From positions 340,830 to 404,829 of the forward strand of contig NZ_NPDX01000002.1 of the NCBI RefSeq assembly GCF_002811945.1: a stretch of DNA of 64,000 bases, in the 5' to 3' direction. Below, piece after piece: positions 16,630-24,743 of this stretch (positions are counted from its first letter, which is position 1; the number at the start of each line of letters is the position of its first letter). The DNA comes from Leptospira harrisiae. Its GTDB lineage: Bacteria; Spirochaetota; Leptospiria; Leptospirales; Leptospiraceae. A program made the position numbers and the translations under genes. Below the pieces are notes generated by a model. It worked only from the letters and a program-made list of their open reading frames with translations. It made no database searches and was not told where the DNA came from.

Positions 16630-19145
16630 TAGAAATGCACCTCCATTCCAACGTTAAAGAATGGGATCACTGTTCCACCTGGCAGTTGTAAGGTTCCAAA
16701 TGTGTCATTTTCTTTGGGGTTTGTAGCAGAAAAAGGTCTAGAGTTATCGAAATCATATCCATTTTTATTTTTTCTCATATAAACGTTTACGATTTCTAGA
16801 TACCAGTTTAAATATCCCCAAGAATAATTTTCAAATATATCAAATCGAATGTCGAACCTATGAAAATCTGTTCCGCGTTTTACATATCCGTATTCTGATG
16901 TGTAAGGGTTGTTGGAATATTGTGGATTCCAATAAGTGAGTCCATTTAGAGGATTTGAAAATTTACCGCCGTCATCCCCGACAACTGGACGAGTTGGAAT
17001 CGCTGTTAAATAACTCCATCGACCCCCAATTTGGTAACCTTCGCTCACCCTCCAACCATAAATAAAATTGGCAACATGAGTTCTATCCCAGGGTGCTAAC
17101 TGTTCGACTGAATTTGGAAAGTATGCGGCAAGAATTTTTCTTTCGATTCCACCTACTTGTGTATTATCCCCTTCATAAACTTGATATAAGTTTGTGTTTT
17201 GAAATGATTGAGACCAAGTATAGGAAATCCAACCGAACCAGTCTCTTGTGCCAGGACGCGCATTTTTACGAATTAATAGTTCATATCCATGTGACCATCC
17301 AGACGCTCTGTTTGAATAGTTTAATGGACGATTGGCGACGATAGGTTGTGTTAACCATTGCCCTTTATCCGGGTTTAATCCAACGGGAGTGGAAACATAT
17401 GGATCATCAATGATAGTATCAGTGAATTGGTTTTTGAATACTTCCATTTTCACTTGCCAAACTTGATCTATTTTTTGGTCAATCCCTGCACTTACCTTTC
17501 TTGCTCTTTCAAAACGTAAATCAGGGTTTCCTGTTTCTGAATTGAAATTTGTTGTTAAAGGAAATCTTGAAACATCTCCACCACTTCCATAAATAGTCAT
17601 ACCTTTCCCAACTTCTGGGAAGGTATAAGAAGCAGTGGCCCTTGGAGTTAAAGCACCGTTTCCAGTAACTTGCACATAGTCGTAACGTGCACCAGGTTCA
17701 AATACAAAATTTCCAAATTTAAAGTGTAGAGTCGTATATGCATTGTAATAAGGTGAATTTCCTTGTATGCTGATAGGTCGACCTACGAAGTCTGGATTTG
17801 CAGAATTATAAGGGTTAGGTGATGGATTGGTTGGGTCGCGTAATGCCACTTCCGTTCCATAATCTCTAAAGGAAAACTTTCTGACTTCCGTACCAAAATC
17901 AACTTTTAGAAACTTTGTTGCTGTCCAATACGCATCTTGGCGAACACCGACATAACTTCCTCTTTGGTATTGTTTACCTTGGATGGTTCCAAATCCAACG
18001 TTGTATTCACCAATAGGGTCAAAGTTAATCAAAGTAACACGGTTCTGGAATTTATCACCAGGAATCCAGGTGTATCTTAATGCAGTTGTCCGAAAACTTT
18101 GTCCAAAACTTGCTTTGGCTCCACTAAGAAGTGCAAAGGCAGAAGTTGTTGGGTCGTTTGCAGGTTTGTTCGGAACATTAATCGCAAAGTTGTCTTGTGC
18201 TGTTAAGTTATAAAAAGATATTTGGTGTTCGGGTGTGAAGTTATGAACGTATTTAATTTGTGAGTCGTTATAACGAGGTAGACGAATTCCTTCAGGCAAT
18301 AGACCAGTCGCTCCTAACGATTTATCCAGATATCCAAGTTTACCAGCAATTGCTAGATAACCTTTTCCACCTGAAGTGGGTGTGGCAGCGTAAGCAGTTG
18401 TATTCCATAGGGAAACCTGAAATGCACCTTTTGTTTTTTGAACAGAATCAATAGTTTCAATTTCAATGATACCGCCAGTCGCATTATTAAAGTTTGCTGG
18501 ATATGCACCTGAATATAAATCTATAGATTTGATTAAATCATTATGAATGACAGATGTTAGTCCATCTAAGTGGAATGGATATAAAATAGGAAGGTCGTCA
18601 TAAAGATATGTGTTTGCATTTGGGTTGGCACCACGTACAATGATTCCGTTTGCCCCACCACCAAATCCGATATTCGGAATGACACCTGGAAGTGTTTCTA
18701 ATGCACGCAGAGCTTCACCAAAAGTTCCTGGCATTCGTTTGATTTCTTCGTAACGAACCTTAGTTCGTGAGGCTACAGTTTTTTCCCGTTCCCCTTCTAC
18801 GACGATTCCAGTTTTTGGAGCACTTGCTTTTTTTTCGGTGTAAATGGTGCGAGATTCATCTTCTGATCCCACAGAAATTTTTATTTCTTGGATACCTGTG
18901 TCACGTAACAAGCGCAAAGTGTACTCGCCAGAAGATGGAAAATCAAGAGTAACATTTCCTTCTGCGTCTGTTTGCGCAAATTTTTTTGTTTCGAAAATCA
19001 AAACAGATAAATTCTTTTCTGCAATTTCCTTTTTAGGGTTGATGAGTTTTGCGCGAATACTCACCGCAAGTAGCGGGGATCCGAAACAAAAAAGGAAAAT
19101 CCCAAATAAGAAAGGTTTATTTAATTTGAATTTTGCTGAGTTCAT
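16629..19145 (-). CDS. TonB-dependent outer-membrane receptor with carboxypeptidase-regulatory-like N-domain
   Basis: Outer-membrane active-transport barrel of 838 residues. After a signal peptide (1-28), a beta-sandwich of the CarboxypepD_reg type (about 29-110) precedes the plug (about 125-235; Arg-Gly-Ala-Asn-Pro-Asn-Ala-Asn-Thr-Tyr-Leu and Ile-Glu-Ile-Glu-Thr-Ile), followed by a long beta-barrel that ends in Phe at the C-terminus, as is usual for barrels. The extra N-domain is typical of Bacteroidetes/Leptospira-type receptors. The ligand cannot be assigned; the dedicated ExbBD-TonB and the small lipoproteins around it suggest one self-contained uptake system. The start overlaps the preceding lipoprotein gene by 29 bp. 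Confidence 0.9.
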   Translation of the reverse strand: MNSAKFKLNKPFLFGIFLFCFGSPLLAVSIRAKLINPKKEIAEKNLSVLIFETKKFAQTDAEGNVTLDFPSSGEYTLRLLRDTGIQEIKISVGSEDESRTIYTEKKASAPKTGIVVEGEREKTVASRTKVRYEEIKRMPGTFGEALRALETLPGVIPNIGFGGGANGIIVRGANPNANTYLYDDLPILYPFHLDGLTSVIHNDLIKSIDLYSGAYPANFNNATGGIIEIETIDSVQKTKGAFQVSLWNTTAYAATPTSGGKGYLAIAGKLGYLDKSLGATGLLPEGIRLPRYNDSQIKYVHNFTPEHQISFYNLTAQDNFAINVPNKPANDPTTSAFALLSGAKASFGQSFRTTALRYTWIPGDKFQNRVTLINFDPIGEYNVGFGTIQGKQYQRGSYVGVRQDAYWTATKFLKVDFGTEVRKFSFRDYGTEVALRDPTNPSPNPYNSANPDFVGRPISIQGNSPYYNAYTTLHFKFGNFVFEPGARYDYVQVTGNGALTPRATASYTFPEVGKGMTIYGSGGDVSRFPLTTNFNSETGNPDLRFERARKVSAGIDQKIDQVWQVKMEVFKNQFTDTIIDDPYVSTPVGLNPDKGQWLTQPIVANRPLNYSNRASGWSHGYELLIRKNARPGTRDWFGWISYTWSQSFQNTNLYQVYEGDNTQVGGIERKILAAYFPNSVEQLAPWDRTHVANFIYGWRVSEGYQIGGRWSYLTAIPTRPVVGDDGGKFSNPLNGLTYWNPQYSNNPYTSEYGYVKRGTDFHRFDIRFDIFENYSWGYLNWYLEIVNVYMRKNKNGYDFDNSRPFSATNPKENDTFGTLQLPGGTVIPFFNVGMEVHF

Positions 19146-19458
19146 TGAAGTTTAAATACCAAGGGATATCTCCCGTTTCTTGTTCGAGGTAAATGAGGGT
19201 GCAAGGTAATGGATATCCAAGAAATGGACATTCTGTACGTGTAATCGCAATAGTACAAAAATCTAAATTTCTTTGGATTGGTTTATTTACTATCACTAGA
19301 GGTGGATTGGGAATAGGATTTCCGCATTTTTCTGAAGCAAATTTTGCAGCAGCATACACTTGGCTTTGCGCATCATTTGTGTCTACTCGATCGACACCTG
19401 GGCCACAGTTGATAAAAAATATTGCGATAACAATTAAAAAACCATTTAGAGTTTTCAT
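19117..19458 (-). CDS. Small lipoprotein upstream of the receptor
   Basis: A 113-residue protein with a hydrophobic signal ending Ile-Asn-Cys-Gly at about residue 18, consistent with a Leptospira-type lipobox. The mature part carries four further Cys. No known domain was recognised. Its 5' end overlaps the next upstream lipoprotein gene by 4 bp and its 3' end overlaps the receptor gene by 29 bp, so it is translationally coupled to both. A function in the uptake system is inferred from position. Confidence 0.72.
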   Translation of the reverse strand: MKTLNGFLIVIAIFFINCGPGVDRVDTNDAQSQVYAAAKFASEKCGNPIPNPPLVIVNKPIQRNLDFCTIAITRTECPFLGYPLPCTLIYLEQETGDIPWYLNFNELSKIQIK

Positions 19459-19853
19459 TTGTTACCCTTGATAGTTGGTGTTTCGGTTTCTTCTGGTTGA
19501 CCAACGACATCTGCAGTAACATTTATCACTGTTACGAGTCCTAAAGGAAAATAAGCTTTATCTTCTCTTTGGATTTTGATATTAATTAGAGTTTTTCCTG
19601 TAGGATATTTTTCTAGAATTTGACTCATCGCTAGTTCTACATTAGGTGCCTTAGTGACAGGAAACATTCCTAATAAATAAAATGCTGAGTCTTGTCCTTT
19701 GCCTTTGCCAAGAATTTTATAATCTGTGGAACGAACGACCGTCGCAGAATCGTATAAGTAAATGTCTTTTGGGACATGAGAACCGATACAACCTAACGCC
19801 ATTATCATTGCAGAAAAAAAACTAATAAAGATTCTGAGAATGGAAGTTTTCAT
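19455..19853 (-). CDS. Small lipoprotein, TRL-like
   Basis: A 132-residue predicted lipoprotein (signal ending Leu-Gly-Cys at about residue 22). The mature domain has the feel of the small TRL/DUF-type lipoproteins: a tyrosine/valine-rich strand, a Leu-Gly-Met-Phe-Pro segment, a helix with Leu-Ala-Met-Ser-Gln-Ile-Leu-Glu and a final strand ending Val-Thr-Ala-Asp-Val-Val. This assignment is weak. It resembles the next upstream lipoprotein in layout, so the two may be distant paralogues. It overlaps the downstream gene by 4 bp. Confidence 0.7.
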   Translation of the reverse strand: MKTSILRIFISFFSAMIMALGCIGSHVPKDIYLYDSATVVRSTDYKILGKGKGQDSAFYLLGMFPVTKAPNVELAMSQILEKYPTGKTLINIKIQREDKAYFPLGLVTVINVTADVVGQPEETETPTIKGNK

Positions 19854-19861
19854 TCGTAATA

Positions 19862-20233
19862 CTATTTTTTGTTTTTAGTTGTTGTTTGTGAGCCAAAACG
19901 AACCAAATCACCTTTGATTGTAAATCGATAACGAGTTAGCGGTCCAAAAATTGATTTATCATTCCAATAACGAATATTCACGAGTGCATCGCCAGAATCT
20001 TCTTCCATAACTTTTTCATATAAATCAGTGATGGGTGGTTCCGTGAAAGGTAACCCAAAGAGAATAAAATCCAATGCATACCATGTAAAGGTTTTCTCTA
20101 CAGTTTTGACAGTTTCGTAAGGAGTATTAGGGATTGGTTTATTACTCGTAGCAATTCCTACGGAAGAGGAAGCACAATTGTTTAAAACTAAGGATAAAAA
20201 GAAAATGCAGGTAATGGCGATAATTTGTTTCAT
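19862..20233 (-). CDS. Small lipoprotein, first gene of the TonB operon
   Basis: A 123-residue lipoprotein (signal ending Leu-Asn-Asn-Cys at residue 20). The mature part contains an Ile-Leu-Phe-Gly-Leu-Pro-Phe segment and a helix before Asp-Ala-Leu-Val-Asn-Ile-Arg, a layout shared with the following lipoprotein gene. The ribosome-binding site GGAG lies about 8 bases before the ATG. The 125 bp gap upstream, before the response-regulator gene, is the only sizeable gap in this minus-strand array and probably holds the operon promoter; I could not find a convincing -35/-10 pair there. Confidence 0.7.
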   Translation of the reverse strand: MKQIIAITCIFFLSLVLNNCASSSVGIATSNKPIPNTPYETVKTVEKTFTWYALDFILFGLPFTEPPITDLYEKVMEEDSGDALVNIRYWNDKSIFGPLTRYRFTIKGDLVRFGSQTTTKNKK

Positions 20234-20358
20234 AAAAGACTCCGTCCAAGTCCAAATCGCATTTTAGTGAGATTGGTCAATGGAATATTTGCACTAACGT
20301 TGATTAACTACTTAACTTGGAATGAACGCTACATATTCCGGAGTGAAACGAGAATTAG

Positions 20359-21096
20359 TTATAATTTGAGAGCTTCTTTTAGATTTTGTGCAAAGGATCT
20401 TCCAACAGGTAAAGTTGTTTCATCCTCATTTTTTAGTTGGATTGTATAGGATCCACCTTTGTCATAACGAAGGCTTGCCACAAAATCCAAATTAACCAAA
20501 AATCCTTTGTGAATTCTAAGAAAGTTTTTTGAAGGTAATTTTTCTTCAATTTCTTTGAGTAATTTTGCGGTTTCATAATCTTTTTGTGAAGTATGAATCA
20601 CACAACTTTTGTTATTTGCAGAAATAAATTGAATGTCTTGAAAAGGTAATAGAAATACAGCAGAATCTGACTGAATTTTAAGATTTGTTGAATTTTCTGA
20701 AAATTGAGTTTTTGTATGTTTTGATTCTTGCAAAAAACGTAATGCTTTATCCACCGATTTTCGAAATCGTTCAAATGAAAAAGGTTTTAACAAATAATCG
20801 GTCGCATCCAAATCAAAGGCCTCTACCGCATGTTCGCTATAGGCAGTTGTAATAATAAAAAATGTATTTTTGTTATGTTCCTTTCTTAAAATATCCATCC
20901 CACTGATTGCAGGCAGGTTGATATCCATAAAAACCAAATCAAATTGTTTTTCTTTTAGAAGATTTAATGCTTTATCACCACTTTCAGCAATCCCAGAAAG
21001 TTTTAATTCTGAACAATTCATTATATAATCCATCATGAGCATCCTTGCTGGATATTCATCTTCAATGATTAATACGGAGTAAGTGGATGATTCCAT
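20359..21096 (-). CDS. LytTR-family response regulator
   Basis: A 245-residue transcription factor with an N-terminal receiver domain (phospho-acceptor Asp58 in Phe-Met-Asp-Ile-Asn-Leu-Pro; acidic pair Glu-Asp near residue 11; Lys in Leu-Leu-Lys-Pro-Phe) and a C-terminal LytTR DNA-binding domain (about 145-245; Phe-Leu-Arg-Ile-His-Lys-Gly-Phe-Leu-Val-Asn). The start is 4 bp after the SpoIIE-type gene, so the two are cotranscribed. The LytS-type kinase at 12532-14448 is the natural partner candidate, and the TonB operon immediately downstream is the natural target; both are inferences from order. Confidence 0.92.
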   Translation of the reverse strand: MESSTYSVLIIEDEYPARMLMMDYIMNCSELKLSGIAESGDKALNLLKEKQFDLVFMDINLPAISGMDILRKEHNKNTFFIITTAYSEHAVEAFDLDATDYLLKPFSFERFRKSVDKALRFLQESKHTKTQFSENSTNLKIQSDSAVFLLPFQDIQFISANNKSCVIHTSQKDYETAKLLKEIEEKLPSKNFLRIHKGFLVNLDFVASLRYDKGGSYTIQLKNEDETTLPVGRSFAQNLKEALKL

Positions 21097-21100
21097 TGTT

Positions 21101-23029
21101 TTAAGTTACATCAATAAAGAAAAAGGTAACATCATCTTTAAGTTCTTCTTCCGAAAATTTGGAAATCTGTACGATAATTTCCTGCGATAATGTTTTTATA
21201 TCCTTGTTTTTTCCCTTTTCCAGTAGATCAAGTATTTTGCCTTCACCAAACAATTTATTTTCAGCTCTAGCTTCCGTGACACCATCGGTGAAAAAAAAGT
21301 ATCGATCACCTGTCTCCATTTTGTGAGTCCAGTCACCGTATGTAAACGATTCTCTCCACCCAATGATAGGTCCCTTGATATTCATAAATTCAAATTTACC
21401 TTTGACTCGATTGTAAATGAGTGGGTTAGGGTGGCCAGCAGTAGAAAAGGTAATGGATTTTGTCTTTGAATCAATTAAAGCACAACATGCAGTTATAAAA
21501 TATCTGCTGACAAGAGATGTTAGAGCTTGGTTCATATGTTCCAAAACATCTTTCGGCGAATTGATATTTTTTGTAGATTCTCTAAATTGAACCTTTACCA
21601 TAGAAGAAACAAAGGCTGCAGGGACTCCATGTCCAGCCACATCAGCAATTAACAAAAGCAAACGGTTTTCATCTAACTCTACCCAGTCGTATAAATCACC
21701 ACCAACTTGTTTCATTGGTAGGTAAGTTGTGTGGATTCGAATTCCAATAGTATTTGGATGTTCTTTCGGTAATAGGTAACTTTGGAGTTGGGAAGCAAAA
21801 AATAAATCTTGTTCGAGGTCTTGGTTTTTTTCTCTAAGTTCAAGGGTTCTTTCTCGAACACGGATTTCCAAGTCTTTTGTTAGGATTGAAAGTTCTTTTT
21901 CATTTTTTGCGTGTCGGTAAGAGATGGCAACACCCGATAGAATCATTAAAATTAAAAAACCATATTGGGTTAAATAAATATTTTTTCCTGATGTCACATC
22001 GATAATGATATCAATCGTTGTTCCAATACAAATGCATATAAATCCAACAGTTAAAAAGTATGCTTCTGCTTTTTTTGCTTTTGCAGCTCGAATGACTCCT
22101 CTTAGAATAAAAAATACAACTAAGATTAATGAAAATTCCCATATTCGTAGTAACAAAATTCTTGCGGGGATTTCAAGTTCCCAAGTTTGTAAAAAGGCAA
22201 GGCAAAGAAGGAAAAAAATTAACAATCGTTCTTTGATTCTGAGTTTTGTTTGAAATAAAGAATAACTAAACAAAAAGATTGAAACTGGAAGTAAAGTTTG
22301 TGCTGTAAAAAAAACTTTTAACCAAAAGAAAAAAGAAAAATTTGTATATGTATAACTAATGTTTAAAAGTGGGAGTCTCCACATTACAAAAATTAGTGTA
22401 GAAAGTAGGAGATAGAAATTAGATTTGGCCTGTCTTTTGAGTACGATTGAAAAAATTTGATAAGCACCAATTCCAAAAAACAACATGATAAAACAAAAAT
22501 CACGACCATCTTCTTTGATGATGAATTCTTGGAGTTGTTCATAATTTCCCATCACTGGTACTTTTCGAAACAATCCACCTTGAAAGGTTTTGTTGCGAAA
22601 GTGGATTTCAATTTCCAATTGGTTGGTTTGGTTTTCTTTGAGAACAGAACTTGGAATAAAATACAATCGTTTGTAATACCAGTTTGGTTGATACAAACCT
22701 TCCTCTGAAACGTTGCCAGTCTCTCCTAACAAAACACCATTCACAAAAAGTTTGTCGACCTCTTGGACTCTGTCTAAGTATATACCGAGGGGTTTGTTGT
22801 CTGGTTCGTAATAAAAAGATGTTTGATAGGAACCGTGGACCGGTGGTTTTATTCCCTGTAAAGAAAGCCCTTTTCCCACTTGGATAGGAAAAGTTTTGTC
22901 TTGGGACGTAAATGTCCAACCCTCTGACATCGTCGTAAGGTACTTAGAACTTACTTTTAGTGGTTCCGAGGAGAGCGAAAAGACCGTAGTAAGGACTATG
23001 GGGAAAATAAATGAGAGGATTCTCATCAT
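21101..23029 (-). CDS. 7TMR-DISM receptor fused to SpoIIE/PP2C phosphatase
   Basis: A 642-residue membrane signalling protein. Signal peptide, periplasmic 7TMR-DISMED2-like jelly roll (about 25-165), seven transmembrane helices (about 180-380), a coiled coil (385-415) and a C-terminal SpoIIE phosphatase domain (about 440-640) with the metal motifs Gly-Gly-Asp-Leu-Tyr-Asp, Ala-Asp-Val-Ala-Gly-His-Gly and Thr-Asp-Gly-Val-Thr-Glu-Ala. Such proteins (RsbU-like) dephosphorylate anti-sigma-factor antagonists or other Ser/Thr phosphoproteins. No STAS antagonist or RsbW-like kinase gene is nearby, so the target is unknown. It is cotranscribed with the LytTR regulator 4 bp downstream. Confidence 0.9.
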   Translation of the reverse strand: MMRILSFIFPIVLTTVFSLSSEPLKVSSKYLTTMSEGWTFTSQDKTFPIQVGKGLSLQGIKPPVHGSYQTSFYYEPDNKPLGIYLDRVQEVDKLFVNGVLLGETGNVSEEGLYQPNWYYKRLYFIPSSVLKENQTNQLEIEIHFRNKTFQGGLFRKVPVMGNYEQLQEFIIKEDGRDFCFIMLFFGIGAYQIFSIVLKRQAKSNFYLLLSTLIFVMWRLPLLNISYTYTNFSFFFWLKVFFTAQTLLPVSIFLFSYSLFQTKLRIKERLLIFFLLCLAFLQTWELEIPARILLLRIWEFSLILVVFFILRGVIRAAKAKKAEAYFLTVGFICICIGTTIDIIIDVTSGKNIYLTQYGFLILMILSGVAISYRHAKNEKELSILTKDLEIRVRERTLELREKNQDLEQDLFFASQLQSYLLPKEHPNTIGIRIHTTYLPMKQVGGDLYDWVELDENRLLLLIADVAGHGVPAAFVSSMVKVQFRESTKNINSPKDVLEHMNQALTSLVSRYFITACCALIDSKTKSITFSTAGHPNPLIYNRVKGKFEFMNIKGPIIGWRESFTYGDWTHKMETGDRYFFFTDGVTEARAENKLFGEGKILDLLEKGKNKDIKTLSQEIIVQISKFSEEELKDDVTFFFIDVT

Positions 23030-23118
23030 TATCGGCTAAAGATAGTTGTGTACAGAGAGAAAGCAAGTTGATTTTCATACTCTTGTTTGGTTTAGTTATT
23101 TTTTTGGAGCAAATCTAA

Positions 23119-24036
23119 ATGACAATTACTCAACTTCGATACATCGTTGCTTTGGATCAATTTAAGAGTTTTGCAAAAGCCGCCGAACATTGTTTAGTTG
23201 CTCAACCTACTTTGAGTTTACAAATTCAAAAAGTGGAACAGGAACTTGGTTTTGAATTATTTGATCGAAAAAAAAATCCAGTCATTACTACAAAATTGGG
23301 AAAAGCTGTGGTCGATCAGGCGAAGAATACTTTGAAGGAAGCTGACAAACTTTTTGAAATAGCTGGTCAATGGAAAGATGAACCAGCTGGGAGTATATCA
23401 ATTGGAATCATACCTACTGTAAGTAACTACCTCATCCCTTCAATTTATCTAAGTTTACAAAAAGAATTTTCGAAGGTTAATTTTCGAATTTCTGAACTTC
23501 CTACACTTACTATATTAGAAAAATTAGAATCAGAGGAAATTGATTTAGGGATTCTTGCAACCCCACTTAAAATTTCAAACATCGTTGAACAACCGCTTTA
23601 TTATGAACCCTTTGTAGTTTATTATCCAAAAGATGCCAAAGAAAAATCAACTTCTGTTTCCATGAAACATATAGAAAAATATCCGTTGCTTGTCCTTGGA
23701 GAGGAGCATTGTTTTCGACACCAATCTTTAAAAATTTGTAATCGAAATGCTCTGGCAAAAATTGAAAGTGGGAGTGTCGAAACTCTAAAACGAATGGTAG
23801 ATATGGGGATCGGAGTGACACTTTTACCAAAGTTAGCAGTGGGAAAATCATCGGAAAGAGTGGTTCCATTTCAATCACCGGAACCAGCTCGGGAAATTAG
23901 TTTGGTTTATAAAAAAGGATTTTATAAGACTAAAATTTTAAAAAAACTTGCAAGTTTGATTCTGGATGTAATTCCAAAGGAATACCACACCAAAGATAAA
24001 TTTAAGATCATTGGTGTTTCGATCAACCAAGACTAA
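23119..24036 (+). CDS. oxyR: OxyR, peroxide-sensing LysR regulator
   Basis: A 305-residue LysR-type activator. N-terminal winged HTH (Gln-Leu-Arg-Tyr, then Ala-Ala-Glu-His-Cys-Leu-Val-Ala-Gln-Pro-Thr-Leu-Ser) and a two-lobe sensor domain. The peroxide-sensing pair is present with exact spacing: Cys198 in Glu-His-Cys-Phe-Arg-His-Gln and Cys207 in Lys-Ile-Cys, corresponding to Cys199 and Cys208 of E. coli OxyR. It sits directly upstream of ahpC and ahpF on the same strand, the expected target. Oxidation forms the disulfide and activates transcription. The start has GGAG about 10 bases upstream. Confidence 0.93.
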   Translation: MTITQLRYIVALDQFKSFAKAAEHCLVAQPTLSLQIQKVEQELGFELFDRKKNPVITTKLGKAVVDQAKNTLKEADKLFEIAGQWKDEPAGSISIGIIPTVSNYLIPSIYLSLQKEFSKVNFRISELPTLTILEKLESEEIDLGILATPLKISNIVEQPLYYEPFVVYYPKDAKEKSTSVSMKHIEKYPLLVLGEEHCFRHQSLKICNRNALAKIESGSVETLKRMVDMGIGVTLLPKLAVGKSSERVVPFQSPEPAREISLVYKKGFYKTKILKKLASLILDVIPKEYHTKDKFKIIGVSINQD

Positions 24037-24044
24037 ATAAGCTG

Positions 24045-24129
24045 ATAGCTTTTATAAATCCATTCATTTATAGTATTTATTTTACAAATGATCTAATTCA
24101 GAGTATATTCTTCTTAACAACAAAGGAGG
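24045..24129 (+). promoter_or_regulatory. ahpC promoter and ribosome-binding site
   Basis: TTTACA at 24081-24086, a 17-base spacer and TATATT at 24104-24109 form a good promoter, with AAGGAGG at 24123-24129 before the ahpC ATG. Just upstream are two ATAG half-sites (24045 and 24070) and an inverted repeat TATAAAT-N6-ATTTATA (24053-24072), the region where an OxyR tetramer would bind. The half-site spacing (25 bp) differs from the E. coli consensus (22 bp), so the OxyR site is only a candidate. A weak AAGCT-GAT-AGCTT hairpin at 24039-24051 may end the oxyR message. Confidence 0.65.
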
Positions 24130-24136
24130 ATATTCA

Positions 24137-24700
24137 ATGTCCAATATCAACACACAAATTCCAGACTTTACTACGGAAGCTTTCCATAACGGTGCTTTTA
24201 AAAAAATTAGCAAAAAAGACGTTCTAGGAAAATGGTCCGTTTTTGTTTTTTATCCTGCGGATTTTACATTTGTTTGTCCAACAGAACTAGGTGATGTAGC
24301 AGATTATTACGAGGAACTCCAAAAAATGGGAGTTGAAGTGTATTCAGTTTCTACTGACACACATTTTGTTCACAAGGCTTGGCATGAAGCAAGTGATACC
24401 ATTAAAAAAATCAAATTTCCAATGTTAGGTGATGCATCTGGTAAGATCACTAGAGGATTCGGAGTGATGATTGAAGATGATGGTCAAGCACTTAGAGGAA
24501 CATTTGTAGTAAATCCAGAAGGCGTGATTAAGACTGCTGAGATCCATGATCTTGGAATTGGTCGTTCTGCTGAAGAACTCGTTCGTAAGGTGCAAGCAGC
24601 ACAATATGTTGCAAACAACGACGGAGAAGTTTGTCCAGCAAAATGGAAACCAGGTAACACAACTTTGAAACCAGGTCTTGACTTGGTAGGAAAAATCTAA
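24137..24700 (+). CDS. ahpC: AhpC, alkyl hydroperoxide reductase peroxiredoxin
   Basis: Typical two-Cys peroxiredoxin that reduces hydrogen peroxide, organic peroxides and peroxynitrite in the cytoplasm. 187 residues, identical in length to the enterobacterial enzyme. Peroxidatic Cys47 lies in Phe-Val-Cys-Pro-Thr-Glu and resolving Cys166 in Glu-Val-Cys-Pro-Ala; the C-terminal segment has the Trp-Lys-Pro-Gly motif. AhpF, encoded next, regenerates it with NADH. Strong ribosome-binding site. Induction by OxyR is expected from gene order. Confidence 0.96.
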   Translation: MSNINTQIPDFTTEAFHNGAFKKISKKDVLGKWSVFVFYPADFTFVCPTELGDVADYYEELQKMGVEVYSVSTDTHFVHKAWHEASDTIKKIKFPMLGDASGKITRGFGVMIEDDGQALRGTFVVNPEGVIKTAEIHDLGIGRSAEELVRKVQAAQYVANNDGEVCPAKWKPGNTTLKPGLDLVGKI

Positions 24701-24706
24701 ACTAAG

Positions 24707-24729
24707 TTAGGCGGGTTTAACCCGCCTAA
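24707..24729 (+). terminator. Perfect stem-loop between ahpC and ahpF
   Basis: Inverted repeat of 23 bases: TTAGGCGGG, loop TTTAA, CCCGCCTAA (9 bp stem, all paired). There is no T-run after it and the ahpF ribosome-binding site (GGGAGG) begins five bases later. It is better read as a partial terminator or mRNA-stabilising structure that raises ahpC over ahpF expression than as a full terminator. Confidence 0.7.
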
Positions 24730-24743
24730 ATCGGGAGGTTATT

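Noticed and set aside
24045..24080. Perfect OxyR consensus site upstream of ahpC
   Set aside because: ATAG half-sites exist but are 25 bp apart instead of 22, and one half is imperfect; kept only as a candidate in the promoter entry.
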